From: an uncultured Pelagibacteraceae bacterium
GTDB lineage: Bacteria > Pseudomonadota > Alphaproteobacteria > Pelagibacterales > AG-422-B15
Reading direction: 5' to 3'
DNA length: 47,541 nt
Assembly (NCBI GenBank): GCA_902580665.1
Contig: CACHLP010000006.1
Location: 1 to 47,541, forward strand
Notes under the pieces: model-generated
Seen by the model: only the letters and a program-made list of their open reading frames with translations
Databases searched by the model: none
What the model was told of the DNA's origin: nothing
Part shown: piece by piece, positions 27,077 through 36,295 of the stretch
Layout of the letters: each line of letters starts with the position of its first letter
Numbering within the stretch: the first letter of the stretch is position 1
Position numbers and translations under genes: made by a program

Positions 27077-27922
27077 TTACTTTGCACCCACTTTAACAAA
27101 TGTACCATTCTTATATTCACTGATAGCAGAAATAATTTCTTCTCTTGTATTCATTACAAAAGGGCCACCTCTTGCGATTGGTTCACCAATGGGCTTACCA
27201 GATACTAATAGAAACTTTGCTCTATTTTCACTTCTAACCACCAAACTTCCACCCTTATTTAAAGTAATTAAATGTGAACTTTTAATTTCACTATCATCAC
27301 CGTCCAAATGAATGCTGCCAGAATATACATAAATAAATGAGTTGTATTCATATTCTAAATTGTATTTAAATGGTTGCTCGCTAATAATTTGAATATCAAG
27401 ATACGTAGGATCAATATTATGTTTTTTTATGGATCCATTTACCTCTTTAAAGGAACCAGCAATAACCTTCACTTTAACATCAGCATCTTCGTATGTTTTG
27501 ATTTGATTTGAATTTAAGTAAATATATTCAGGGTCGTCCATTTTTTTTTCTGCAGGCATATTTATCCAAAGCTGAAAGCCATGTAATTTACCCTCAGACA
27601 TTGCAGGCATTTCTGAGTGAATAATCCCACTTCCTGTCTTCATCCATTGAACATCACCTGACTTCATGACTCCTACTGCGCCAGTACTATCCTTATGTTC
27701 AAATTCACCATTTAACATATACGTAACTGTTTCTATGCCCCGATGAGGGTGAGCTGGAAACCCACCAAGGTAATCATCGCTTTTATCAGAGCCAAATTCA
27801 TCCAGCATCAAAAATGGGTCAAAGTAATCAATAAGCTGGGTGCCAATTGATCGCTTTAATTTAACACCGGCACCATCTGATGTGTTTATTGGCGATATGA
27901 TCTGATTAATAGTGGTGCGCAT
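27077..27922 (-). CDS. pirin-family protein (bicupin)
   Basis: The 281-residue protein has the pirin N-domain: DPFLMLDEFGSDKSDDYLGGFPAHPHRGIETVTYMLNGEFEHKDS contains the metal-binding histidines (HPHRG and EH), given here as a region rather than a single motif. It is followed by GDVQWMKTGSGIIHSEMP and a C-terminal cupin. Pirins bind iron; some act as quercetinases and others as regulators. Its role here is unknown, but the neighbouring peroxidase and oxidoreductases suggest stress or electrophile handling. It ends directly at the GPx start and begins two bases after the MDR gene. Confidence 0.9.
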   Translation of the reverse strand: MRTTINQIISPINTSDGAGVKLKRSIGTQLIDYFDPFLMLDEFGSDKSDDYLGGFPAHPHRGIETVTYMLNGEFEHKDSTGAVGVMKSGDVQWMKTGSGIIHSEMPAMSEGKLHGFQLWINMPAEKKMDDPEYIYLNSNQIKTYEDADVKVKVIAGSFKEVNGSIKKHNIDPTYLDIQIISEQPFKYNLEYEYNSFIYVYSGSIHLDGDDSEIKSSHLITLNKGGSLVVRSENRAKFLLVSGKPIGEPIARGGPFVMNTREEIISAISEYKNGTFVKVGAK

Positions 27923-27924
27923 AA

Positions 27925-28875
27925 TTAATTAATTTTTATTAACAACTTTCCTTTTGCCCTACCGCTCGATAAATGTTCGTACGCCTCATGGAACTGGTCA
28001 AATGAATAAGTTTTTTCAATTACAGGTTTTAATTTACCGTCTTCCATCCACATCCTGAACATATCAAGGTTTGATGTAGATGTTCTTCCAGAGAGTACTG
28101 TACGAGATTTCTTTCGTTTGAATAGCTGTTTTGCCGTATCAATATTATTATAGATATTAAATTTTGTTGTAACGTAAATACCATTTGTTGATAAAGAATT
28201 AGAAATTTTTGGAAATGAAAGATTTCCGTTAGCATCAAAAATAATATCATATTTATCAGATGTTTCTGTGAGGTCAGTTTTTGTATAATCGATAATATTC
28301 TCAATACCAAATTGATTTTTTATCCAATCAATATTTCTATCACTTGTAACGGCAGTAATATCGGCTTCATATATTTTCGCCATTTGAATTGCAAACGTTC
28401 CAACTCCTCCCGAAGCACCATTGATTAACAATTTGTGACCTTTTCTTAGAGACGCGATATTTCTTAGAGCTAATAAAGATGTATTACCCACCTGAGGTAT
28501 TGCCGCTGACTCAGACAGTTCAAAATTACTAGGAGCCAAAGATATGTATTTTTGAGATATTGTAATTATTTCAGCTGCGCTTCCATTAAATAATATATCC
28601 TGCATACCAAATACCTGATCTCCGACTTTAAATGCACCAACATCATTGCCAATTTCAACTATCTCTCCACTAAAATCGCATGCAGTTATTATTGGAAATT
28701 TGTTTATGTTAGTAATAGGCTTAAACCCACCTCTCATTTTTTTTAAGTCAACAGGATTAATTGATATTGCTGAGACTTTGATAGCAACTTCATGACGTTT
28801 TGGTCGTGGGTTGTTAACATCTAATGTTTGGAGTTTTTCAATACCTCCATATGAATTGTATCCGATAGCTTTCAT
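27925..28875 (-). CDS. zinc-independent medium-chain alcohol dehydrogenase/quinone oxidoreductase
   Basis: The 316-residue product begins MKAIGYNSYGGIEKL, a quinone-oxidoreductase-type start. I chose the ATG at 28873-28875 because the longer frame would extend 23 residues of unrelated hydrophobic sequence into the promoter region. The GroES-like domain has VSAISINPVDLKKMRGG, and the NADPH Rossmann domain has GASGGVGTFAIQMAK. It lacks the structural and catalytic zinc cysteines of classic ADH. It may reduce quinones or enones. It heads the four-gene group ending in the nitroreductase and diverges from the PAP2 gene. Confidence 0.88.
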   Translation of the reverse strand: MKAIGYNSYGGIEKLQTLDVNNPRPKRHEVAIKVSAISINPVDLKKMRGGFKPITNINKFPIITACDFSGEIVEIGNDVGAFKVGDQVFGMQDILFNGSAAEIITISQKYISLAPSNFELSESAAIPQVGNTSLLALRNIASLRKGHKLLINGASGGVGTFAIQMAKIYEADITAVTSDRNIDWIKNQFGIENIIDYTKTDLTETSDKYDIIFDANGNLSFPKISNSLSTNGIYVTTKFNIYNNIDTAKQLFKRKKSRTVLSGRTSTSNLDMFRMWMEDGKLKPVIEKTYSFDQFHEAYEHLSSGRAKGKLLIKIN

Positions 28876-28932
28876 ATTAATTAATTTTAAAACTAAAAAT
28901 TGATTATATAATGTAATAAATAAGGCGAGTAA

Positions 28933-29823
28933 ATGTTTTATCAAATGCTAACAGATATTTCTTGGGTTGTTAACTTAAGATCTCCAATTTTAACTCCAAT
29001 ATTTGAGTTTTTAACATGGCTGGGATACAGAGATTTTCTTTTTATGTTCATTCCATTCACTTATTGGTGCTTTGATAGAAAAATATTTGGCAGACTAGTT
29101 TTAATTGTTTTTTTTAGTGCAATAATTAATTCTTGGTTAAAAGATTTTTTCCAAGATCCAAGACCAGATCTTTATCTAAATATAGATCCATGGCTTCAAA
29201 CAGAAACCTCTTTTGGCTTTCCAAGCGGTCATACTCAAATAGCAGTTGTTATATGGCTTTATATTGCACTCAATGTACGGAACCTCTTTGCAAAAATTGT
29301 ATCAATCTTTTTTTTACTGGGTGTACCTTTTAGCCGTATCTACCTTGGCGTACATGACATCGGTGATATTCTTGGAGGTATGACAGTAGGGTTGTTCACT
29401 CTATATGCTGCACATCTATTTTATCAAAATATTGACTCAGGAAAATATAATTTTAGTAATCGATTAAAATATACATTAGTAATTATTGCACTGATCTTAT
29501 TTTATTTCTCGTGGCCCATAGAACATGGCTATGCATTAGTTGCAGGTCTAGGAGGACTAATATTAGGCTTCATGATAGGGTCAGATTTAGATAAAAGATA
29601 TTTTAATTACGAGCGAGTATCAAATAGCTTTATGCACTATTTGTCATGCTCGTTGGCATTAATTGTTTTTCTAGTTTTAAATAAATTCCTGGAAAATGTG
29701 TTTGCTCAAATAATTTTACCTGAATTGTTCGAAATAAGTGTGAGTTCCTTTATTTTAGGTGCCTATATCTCATTTATTGCCTTATTTCTTCTTTCAAAAG
29801 TTAAGCTTCAATCAATCAGATAA
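28933..29823 (+). CDS. PAP2-family membrane phosphatase
   Basis: The 296-residue membrane protein has the three phosphatase signatures in order: K70...R77-P78 (KDFFQDPRP), P97-S-G-H100, and S134-R135...H141...D145 (SRIYLGVHDIGD). About seven hydrophobic helices surround them. PAP2 enzymes dephosphorylate lipids such as undecaprenyl pyrophosphate or phosphatidic acid at the periplasmic face. A TATAAT at 28907-28912 is a possible -10. The coding end overlaps the convergent MBL-fold gene by 16 bases. Confidence 0.88.
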   Translation: MFYQMLTDISWVVNLRSPILTPIFEFLTWLGYRDFLFMFIPFTYWCFDRKIFGRLVLIVFFSAIINSWLKDFFQDPRPDLYLNIDPWLQTETSFGFPSGHTQIAVVIWLYIALNVRNLFAKIVSIFFLLGVPFSRIYLGVHDIGDILGGMTVGLFTLYAAHLFYQNIDSGKYNFSNRLKYTLVIIALILFYFSWPIEHGYALVAGLGGLILGFMIGSDLDKRYFNYERVSNSFMHYLSCSLALIVFLVLNKFLENVFAQIILPELFEISVSSFILGAYISFIALFLLSKVKLQSIR

Positions 29824-30845
29824 CTTTCGCCATGCTTTAAAATAAAAAAATCTTCGTTTGATATATTAGATTTTTTTAGTTCTTTTAATAACTCACGAGG
29901 AGGCTCCTTTACTGGCTCATCAGTCAAGATGAAAGTTCCCCATGCCATACCAATAGCTTTGCTCGCTTCTAGATCAAGAAATGTCATCACAGCTTCTTCA
30001 GGGTTGATGTGAGAGAATTCCATAATCCATCTTGGCTCATAAGCTCCAATGGGAATAGCTGCTAGATCAACTGGACCTAACTTTTCTCTAATTACTCTAA
30101 AATCATCTGTATATCCCGTATCCCCTAAGTGTATAAAACTATGAAACTTGTTTTTAAAATGCCAGGCGCCCCATAAGGTTTCATTTCGATCGAATAAACC
30201 GCGAGCAGACCAATGTTGCACTGGCGCAAAGGTGATAAGTGTTTCTTTAATTGTAAATGAGTCCCACCAATCAAGCTCTCTAACATTATATATACCTTTA
30301 CTCTCAAACCATTTTTTCAGACCCAAAGGAACAAGAAAAAGAATATTTTCAAATTTTTCAGATAGTAATTTAACACTCTTGTAATCAAGATGGTCATAAT
30401 GACTGTGTGAGATAGTTACTACGTCAATATTAGGTAAATCGTCGATTTTCATTCCTGGCGCCATATATCTTTTTGGTCCTGCAAAATTTAATGGGGATGC
30501 TCTCTGAGTAAAATGTGGATCCGTAAGAACATTAATGTCTTTATTTTGATATAAAAAAGACTCATGTCCTATCCAGGTAATGACGATATTCACATTTTCA
30601 TAAATTTCTTTGTAATTAGGTACTTCAACTTCGAATTCAAAAGTTTCTAAATTTTTACTTCTTCTCTCCCAACTCCATTTTAATAATTTATTAAAGCTAC
30701 TCTCATATGCCACTCCACTTGTGTTTGCATATGTACCATCTGCAAGATGATGTGCTGGTCTATTAGTTATTTCGTTGGAGTAAGCTTGAAAAGAATACAA
30801 TAGGAAAAAGCTCAATAAAGCTGCTTTGATAAAATTATTTATCAT
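29808..30845 (-). CDS. exported metallo-beta-lactamase-fold hydrolase (NAPE-PLD/UlaG-like)
   Basis: The 345-residue protein starts with a signal peptide (NFIKAALLSFFLLYSFQAYS) and carries the MBL metal motif SHSHYDHLDY, with H147, H149, D151 and H152. Later metal-site histidines lie in the PVQHWSARG and HLGDTGY segments. The layout WIGHESFLYQ ... VLTDPHFTQRASP ... GPKRYMAPG matches the N-acylphosphatidylethanolamine-phospholipase-D-like group. A periplasmic phospholipase or amide/ester hydrolase is likely; the substrate is unknown. It is the last gene of the long minus-strand run and overlaps the end of the DUF983 gene by 11 bases. Confidence 0.85.
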   Translation of the reverse strand: MINNFIKAALLSFFLLYSFQAYSNEITNRPAHHLADGTYANTSGVAYESSFNKLLKWSWERRSKNLETFEFEVEVPNYKEIYENVNIVITWIGHESFLYQNKDINVLTDPHFTQRASPLNFAGPKRYMAPGMKIDDLPNIDVVTISHSHYDHLDYKSVKLLSEKFENILFLVPLGLKKWFESKGIYNVRELDWWDSFTIKETLITFAPVQHWSARGLFDRNETLWGAWHFKNKFHSFIHLGDTGYTDDFRVIREKLGPVDLAAIPIGAYEPRWIMEFSHINPEEAVMTFLDLEASKAIGMAWGTFILTDEPVKEPPRELLKELKKSNISNEDFFILKHGESYLID

Positions 30846-31182
30846 TTAAATTCCAGAGTATTGCTAAGCAAATGCTCTTAGATACTGGAAGTATAAAAAG
30901 TACTGTTGCTATCGTTAATGGGATCCATGCCACAGCTTGCAACCAAAGATCAGGGGCATAAACTTGTTCAATAAATAATACGAGTGGTACAATGATATGG
31001 CCGGCAATAATGATTGTAAGCCATGGCCCAAAATCATCAGTTCTATAAATTGAGAGATCTTCATCACAATAATTGCAATTTGATTTTAGCTTAAGATATT
31101 TTTTATAAATACTTGCTTTACCGCAACGCGGGCATCTTTTAAATATTGATCGAGATAGAGCAAGAACTAGTGATATTTTCAT
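30835..31182 (-). CDS. DUF983-family zinc-ribbon membrane protein
   Basis: The 115-residue protein has a zinc ribbon CPRC...CNYC near the N-terminus (RCPRCGKASIYKKY, then SNCNYCDEDLSIYR). The DUF983 signature DDFGPWLTIIIAGHI and two hydrophobic helices follow. DUF983 genes often sit near cytochrome oxidase genes in alphaproteobacteria, but their function is undefined. Here it follows soxG by eight bases and overlaps the MBL gene. Confidence 0.85.
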   Translation of the reverse strand: MKISLVLALSRSIFKRCPRCGKASIYKKYLKLKSNCNYCDEDLSIYRTDDFGPWLTIIIAGHIIVPLVLFIEQVYAPDLWLQAVAWIPLTIATVLFILPVSKSICLAILWNLNDK

Positions 31183-31190
31183 AATAGTTA

Positions 31191-31772
31191 TTACTCACTG
31201 ACAATAAATTCATTACTTGAGTCCACTAACCAGTCCCATAAGTATTCGGCAAAACTCCATCGAACAGAAATATCAAAAACAGGTTCATCAGAAAGCCTGT
31301 CAATCAGAACTGTTGCTTTGCTGATATATGACTGTGCACATGAGTTTTTTTTCAGTAAGTTTTTTTCAAAATTAAGTGGGCATGCTTTACTGAGCACCTC
31401 AATACTTTTAGGACCGCTTAATCTCATTGTAAGATAGTAATCAGAAACATCAGTGAGAGCATAAAATGATTCCTTAAGTTTTTCCTTTAAATTATTGATA
31501 ATATTGGATTTATTTTCATCACTACATAGTATTAAATACTCATTGGGCCCGAGCCATAACACTCTACCTTCATCGTTGCCGCTAACTTCTCCTGATAATT
31601 TTGGTAGAATATAGTTAAAATAATTTTCAATTACTTCTCTAGCTTTAAGATCGTTTTCTTTAACTCTTAAGTTTAGTTTTCCAATAAACTCATTTTGCTG
31701 CAGGGAAATGTTATCTGAGTTGATTGGGATTTTATCAGCTAATGGCGATAAATGGTTTTTATCATTATTCAT
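31191..31772 (-). CDS. soxG: sarcosine oxidase, gamma subunit
   Basis: The 193-residue protein has features of SoxG: LQQNEFIGKLNLRVK, the GRVLWLGPNEYLIL segment, then ALTDVSDYYLTMRLSGPKSIEVLSKACPLNF and ISVRWSFAEYLWDWL. SoxG packs against the alpha subunit and has a GcvT-like fold without its own catalytic site. I chose the ATG at 31770-31772, which overlaps the soxA stop by eight bases; a longer start at 31796 would overlap more. It is the last sox gene in the order B-D-A-G. Confidence 0.9.
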   Translation of the reverse strand: MNNDKNHLSPLADKIPINSDNISLQQNEFIGKLNLRVKENDLKAREVIENYFNYILPKLSGEVSGNDEGRVLWLGPNEYLILCSDENKSNIINNLKEKLKESFYALTDVSDYYLTMRLSGPKSIEVLSKACPLNFEKNLLKKNSCAQSYISKATVLIDRLSDEPVFDISVRWSFAEYLWDWLVDSSNEFIVSE

Positions 31773-34770
31773 TATTTTTATTTCCCTCCTTATCATAAAA
31801 AACTGTGTCAGCGATTGTCGCTTCTATAACCTTTCCGTTCATAAGGGGAATTTCAACTTTTTCGCCAAGGTGGTTTGAGCCATTTTTAACCATTGCTAGT
31901 GCTATCGGGTGGCCCAAGATCGGGCTATAGTAACTTGATGTTACGTGTCCTAGCATTTTCATTGGTGGCTGTTTAAGTGCCTTTTCTACAATATGCGATC
32001 CTTCCGGTAGAACTGTTTTTTTATCATTCACAAGAAGTCCAACAAATTTTTTTCTATCAGAACGCATAGTATCTGGTCTTGTAAATGATCGTTTTCCTAA
32101 AAAATCTTGTTTCTTTTTAGATACTATCCAGTCCATATTCATATCCATAGGAGTAACACTTCCATCAGTATCTTGTCCTACGATAATAAATCCTTTTTCA
32201 GCTCTGAGAACATGCATCGTTTCAGTTCCATATGGAGTTATATTATATTTTTTACCATGCTGCATAAACTGCTCCCAAACAAATCTACCGTATCGGGATG
32301 GTACGTTGACCTCAAAACTCAATTCTCCAGTAAAACTTATTCTAAAAACCCTTGAGTCTATATCACACACTTTTCCCTCTCTAAATTTCATAAAAGGAAA
32401 ATTTTCTTTTGATAAATCAATATCTGTTAATTCCTGAAGAAATTTTCTTGAGTTAGGACCAGAAATTGAGAGAACAGTCCATTGCTCGGTAACTGAGGTG
32501 CAAAATACCTCCATATCTAACCATTCTGTTTGAAGAAATTCCTCTAGCCATGACATCACTCTTGCTGCCCCGCCAGTCGTAGTCGTCATATGATAGTGAT
32601 CTTCACCTAATCTGGTAGTTACCCCGTCATCAAAAATCATTCCATGCTCATTGCACATTAATCCATACCTGCAAGAACCAATTTCTAACTTTGACCAGGC
32701 ATTCGTGTAGATCATGTCTAAAAATTTCGTTGTATCCGGCCCTCTTAAATCAATTTTACCAAGTGTGGATGCGTCAAGCATCCCAAGACTATTTCGTACT
32801 GCTAAACATTCTCTCTTCACTGCATCATGAATATTTTCCTTCTTTTTTGGGAAATAATATGGTCTTTTCCATTGACCTACGTCTTCAAAAACGGCGTTGT
32901 TCTCTTCATGCCATTTGTGAATTGAAGTTCTTCTTTCGGGATCAAATAAATGGTCAACACTTCTTCCCGCTATTGCACCAAAAGTTTGAGGTGAAAAAGG
33001 AGGTCTAAATGTTGTATGCCCTATTTCATCTACTGGTTTATCATGAATATGTGACATCAATGCGAGCGCGTTTACATTTGAAGTTTTCCCTTGATCAGTT
33101 CCCATTCCAGTTGTTGTATATCTTTTGGTATGCTCGACACTGATATACCCTTCTCTTTGTGCTAAGAAAATATCGGCAGCCGTGACATCATTTTGAAAAT
33201 CAATGAAATGCTTTGAGCCCTTTGTAACCTTTTTCTTGCCAAGCATATAAGGTTCAACCGAAGACTCTGTAAAGGAGATTTCTTCCTCACCTGTCCAATT
33301 GATACTATCTGCAATTTCATAGTTTAGATCTTTGGCAGCATTAAGACCCTCCTGATAAGAGTGATTTAAGTTTTTTGATAGATCAAAACATCCGTTGTTA
33401 CATCCAATAATAATTTGATCTTGAATTAATTTATCAGGAACGAAGGTATTTAATACGTTATCGTATCTTAATTTTCCTCTTGATTGACTGAATAATTGAA
33501 CAGCTGGATTCCATCCACCTGACATTAAAATACAATCAGTATCCAGGGTTATGCATTCACCAGAAAGTTCATTTTGTTTTCTATCAACTTTTTGAACTTC
33601 TATTTGATTGACCTTTTTATTTCCATTTGTAGAGATTATTGAAGATGACGAATATAGTTTTATTCCAAGGTCTTCACATTTTTTTTGAATTCTTGAGTCA
33701 ATATTATCTCTCGTATCAACTACTGATAACTTTGCACCTTTATCATTAAACTCGAATGCCGTTTGATAAGCATGATCATTGTTTGTGAATAGGACTACCG
33801 ACTTACCTGGTAGAACGCCATATCTTGATAAGTACTTCTTTCCCGCAGATGCCATCATTATTCCTGGCCTATCATTATCGGCAAATACAAGTGGTCTTTC
33901 AAAAGCGCCTTGTGCTAATACAATTTTTTTTGATCTTACTCTCCAATATCTTTCTCGAGGTAGAGTTTTTGATAGTTGATCACAGTGATTAGTCACTTTT
34001 TCTAAAGCTGTAAGATAATTATAGTCATAATATCCCATCGCAGTAGTTCGTTTTAGAATACGAACATTATCCATTGAGTACAATTCATCGACTATGTTCT
34101 TGATGTATTTAATGCCATCTTTTTCATTAATTGAAAAATTATAATCTAATAAGTAGCCTCCAAGTTCAGGGTTTTCATCAATTAATAATACGCTGCATCC
34201 TGAGCGACCTGCAGCAAGTGCAGATAGTAACCCCGATATTCCTCCACCTACGATTGTCAAATCACAATAGTAAAACTTTTGTTCATAACGGTCAGGGTTC
34301 TTTGCAGTTGGTGAATGCCCCAATCCAGCTGCTTTTCTAATAAAGTGTTCATAAAACAACCATAAACTCGGTGGCCATTTAAAAGTTTTGTAGTAGAAGC
34401 CAGCAGGAAATATACTTGATAAAACATTATTTAATGAACCAATATCGTAATTTACAGAAGGCCAACAATTTTGACTCGCTGCTTCAAGACCTTCGTACAG
34501 CTCTATTTCTGTCGCTCTCATATTTGGTTCTGTTCTTGCACCTAAACCTAACTGAACTATCGCATTGGGCTCCTCAGAACCTGCAGTCAAAATTCCTCTA
34601 GCGCGGTGATATTTAAAACTTCTCCCAACCAAATGAACATCATTAGCAAGCAATGCTGATGCTAAAGTATCGCCATGAAAGCCTTTATATTTTTTTCCAT
34701 TAAAAACAAAATTTATAACTTTGCCACGATCAATTCGACCACCGTACATTGTTCTATTTTGATTAGACAT
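31765..34770 (-). CDS. soxA: sarcosine oxidase, alpha subunit
   Basis: The 1001-residue subunit has an N-terminal 2Fe-2S-like fold without the cluster cysteines (FVFNGKKYKGFHGDTLASALLAND). A dinucleotide-binding FAD/NAD domain follows, with VGGGISGLLSALAAGRSGCSV and a second segment near KSVVLFTNNDHAYQ. A C-terminal aminomethyltransferase (GcvT-like) domain from about 600 has GLLDASTLGKIDLRGPDTTKFL and GTETMHVLRAEKGFIIVGQDTDG. The heterotetramer oxidises sarcosine to glycine and passes the methyl group to tetrahydrofolate as 5,10-methylene-THF, making H2O2. It overlaps soxD by eight bases. Confidence 0.96.
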   Translation of the reverse strand: MSNQNRTMYGGRIDRGKVINFVFNGKKYKGFHGDTLASALLANDVHLVGRSFKYHRARGILTAGSEEPNAIVQLGLGARTEPNMRATEIELYEGLEAASQNCWPSVNYDIGSLNNVLSSIFPAGFYYKTFKWPPSLWLFYEHFIRKAAGLGHSPTAKNPDRYEQKFYYCDLTIVGGGISGLLSALAAGRSGCSVLLIDENPELGGYLLDYNFSINEKDGIKYIKNIVDELYSMDNVRILKRTTAMGYYDYNYLTALEKVTNHCDQLSKTLPRERYWRVRSKKIVLAQGAFERPLVFADNDRPGIMMASAGKKYLSRYGVLPGKSVVLFTNNDHAYQTAFEFNDKGAKLSVVDTRDNIDSRIQKKCEDLGIKLYSSSSIISTNGNKKVNQIEVQKVDRKQNELSGECITLDTDCILMSGGWNPAVQLFSQSRGKLRYDNVLNTFVPDKLIQDQIIIGCNNGCFDLSKNLNHSYQEGLNAAKDLNYEIADSINWTGEEEISFTESSVEPYMLGKKKVTKGSKHFIDFQNDVTAADIFLAQREGYISVEHTKRYTTTGMGTDQGKTSNVNALALMSHIHDKPVDEIGHTTFRPPFSPQTFGAIAGRSVDHLFDPERRTSIHKWHEENNAVFEDVGQWKRPYYFPKKKENIHDAVKRECLAVRNSLGMLDASTLGKIDLRGPDTTKFLDMIYTNAWSKLEIGSCRYGLMCNEHGMIFDDGVTTRLGEDHYHMTTTTGGAARVMSWLEEFLQTEWLDMEVFCTSVTEQWTVLSISGPNSRKFLQELTDIDLSKENFPFMKFREGKVCDIDSRVFRISFTGELSFEVNVPSRYGRFVWEQFMQHGKKYNITPYGTETMHVLRAEKGFIIVGQDTDGSVTPMDMNMDWIVSKKKQDFLGKRSFTRPDTMRSDRKKFVGLLVNDKKTVLPEGSHIVEKALKQPPMKMLGHVTSSYYSPILGHPIALAMVKNGSNHLGEKVEIPLMNGKVIEATIADTVFYDKEGNKNNE

Positions 34771-35047
34771 CTGTGACTCCTGGTTTTTGATCGCCCATCT
34801 TGTAAGTCTTGATAATTTTATCGCTGACAGTATCTCTCATCACATTGAACCATCGCCTGCAGCCATGGTCATGAGTCCATCTTTCAAAATGTATTCCTTT
34901 GGGATTATTTCTAAAGAAGAGGTACTCTCCCCACTCTTCATCACTAACTTCTGCTGGATTATCGGGTCTTGCTATATGAGCTTCCCCGTGACACGAAAAT
35001 TCAGTTTGATCTCTTTCACCACAGTATGGACAGTTAATAACAAACAT
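34763..35047 (-). CDS. soxD: sarcosine oxidase, delta subunit
   Basis: The 94-residue protein is a small zinc subunit. The four ligands known from heterotetrameric sarcosine oxidase are in the same positions: Cys6 and Cys9 (NCPYCGER), His59 and Cys63 (WTHDHGCRRWFN). Length is as expected. It lies four bases after soxB and overlaps soxA. Confidence 0.95.
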   Translation of the reverse strand: MFVINCPYCGERDQTEFSCHGEAHIARPDNPAEVSDEEWGEYLFFRNNPKGIHFERWTHDHGCRRWFNVMRDTVSDKIIKTYKMGDQKPGVTDV

Positions 35048-35051
35048 AAAA

Positions 35052-36293
35052 TTAGTGAGCTACAGCTGCTGCTGCGGCTTCATCTACTAAAGCGCCAGAA
35101 TAATGTCTGTCTAGTGAAAATGGAGCTGCAATATCATTTGGCTCACCTTTTGAAACAGTTTCAGCAAATACATGAGCTGATCCTGGAGTAGCTTTAAATC
35201 CTCCTGTCCCCCAACCGCAGTTAATAAATAAATCTTTCACTGGAGTCTTTCCAATTATAGGACTTCGATCAGGTGTTACATCCACAATACCTCCCCAACT
35301 TCTCAGCATTTTTAACCTTGAAAATATTGGAAATAGTTCAACTAATGGAGCCATCATATGTTCAATCATATCAAATGAACCTCTTTGAGAGTACGAGTTA
35401 TATGCATCAGAACCTGCACCGACAACTAATTCACCCTTATCAGACTGACTTACATAAACATGCACAGAATTAGACATGATGACACAATCTAAAATTGGCT
35501 TGATCGGCTCACTTACAAGTGCTTGAAGAGGAACAGAATTAATAGGTAAAGTAAAGCCTGCCATGTCGGCTAATACAGATGAATGTCCTGCGGGTACTAA
35601 TCCAACCTTATCTACCTTAACAGAACCTTTTGTTGTTTGAAGTCCCACGACTTTTCCATTTGAAATATCAATTCCTTTTACCTCACAATTTTGAATTATA
35701 TCGACACCAAGATTTTCTGCAGCCCTTGCATATCCCCAGGCAACAGCATCATGTCTTGCCGTACCTGCACGCCTTTGAAGTAACGCGCCCAACACGGGAT
35801 ATCTACCATGCATATTCATGTGAGGAATTTTTTTTGCAACTTGTTCCTGGTTCAGAATCTCAGCATCTATTCCGTTCAAGTAATTTGAATATCCTCTTCT
35901 AGTAATTTCTTGCATATCATGGACTGAATGAGCTAGATGAAACAGTCCACGTTGAGAAAACATTACATTAAAATTTAGTTCACTTGAAAGACCTTCCCAT
36001 AAATTAACTGCATGATTGTAAAGTGCTGCACTTTCATCCCATAAATAGTTAGATCGTATAATTGTTGTATTTCGACCAGTATTACCACCACCAATCCAGC
36101 CTTTTTCAAGAACAGCAATATTTTTTACACCAAATTCTTTGGCAAGATAATAAGCTGTACCAAGTCCATGACCTCCACCACCTACAATAATAACATCATA
36201 TTCGGGTTTAAGCTCTGGACTGCTCCATGCCTTTTCCCAATTCTCATGGTATGAAAATGAGTTACGAACTAAATTGTAAAAAGAATATTTCAT
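35052..36293 (-). CDS. soxB: sarcosine oxidase, beta subunit
   Basis: The 413-residue FAD subunit contains the Rossmann motif VIIVGGGGHGLGTAYYLAK, GGGNTGRNTTIIRSNYL, and RRAGTARHDAVAWGYAR. Its His181 corresponds to the histidine that carries covalent FMN in heterotetrameric sarcosine oxidases. GGWGTGGFK-like sequence near the C-terminus (NCGWGTGGFKATPGSAH) closes the flavin site. It oxidises sarcosine and hands formaldehyde equivalents to the folate site on the alpha subunit. It starts three bases after the frameshifted DadA-like gene. Confidence 0.96.
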   Translation of the reverse strand: MKYSFYNLVRNSFSYHENWEKAWSSPELKPEYDVIIVGGGGHGLGTAYYLAKEFGVKNIAVLEKGWIGGGNTGRNTTIIRSNYLWDESAALYNHAVNLWEGLSSELNFNVMFSQRGLFHLAHSVHDMQEITRRGYSNYLNGIDAEILNQEQVAKKIPHMNMHGRYPVLGALLQRRAGTARHDAVAWGYARAAENLGVDIIQNCEVKGIDISNGKVVGLQTTKGSVKVDKVGLVPAGHSSVLADMAGFTLPINSVPLQALVSEPIKPILDCVIMSNSVHVYVSQSDKGELVVGAGSDAYNSYSQRGSFDMIEHMMAPLVELFPIFSRLKMLRSWGGIVDVTPDRSPIIGKTPVKDLFINCGWGTGGFKATPGSAHVFAETVSKGEPNDIAAPFSLDRHYSGALVDEAAAAAVAH

Positions 36294-36295
36294 AT

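Noticed and set aside
27925..28944. Longer start for the MDR oxidoreductase (23 extra residues)
   Set aside because: The extension is hydrophobic sequence unlike the family start and would fill the shared promoter region; the ATG at 28873-28875 gives the usual MKAIGY start.
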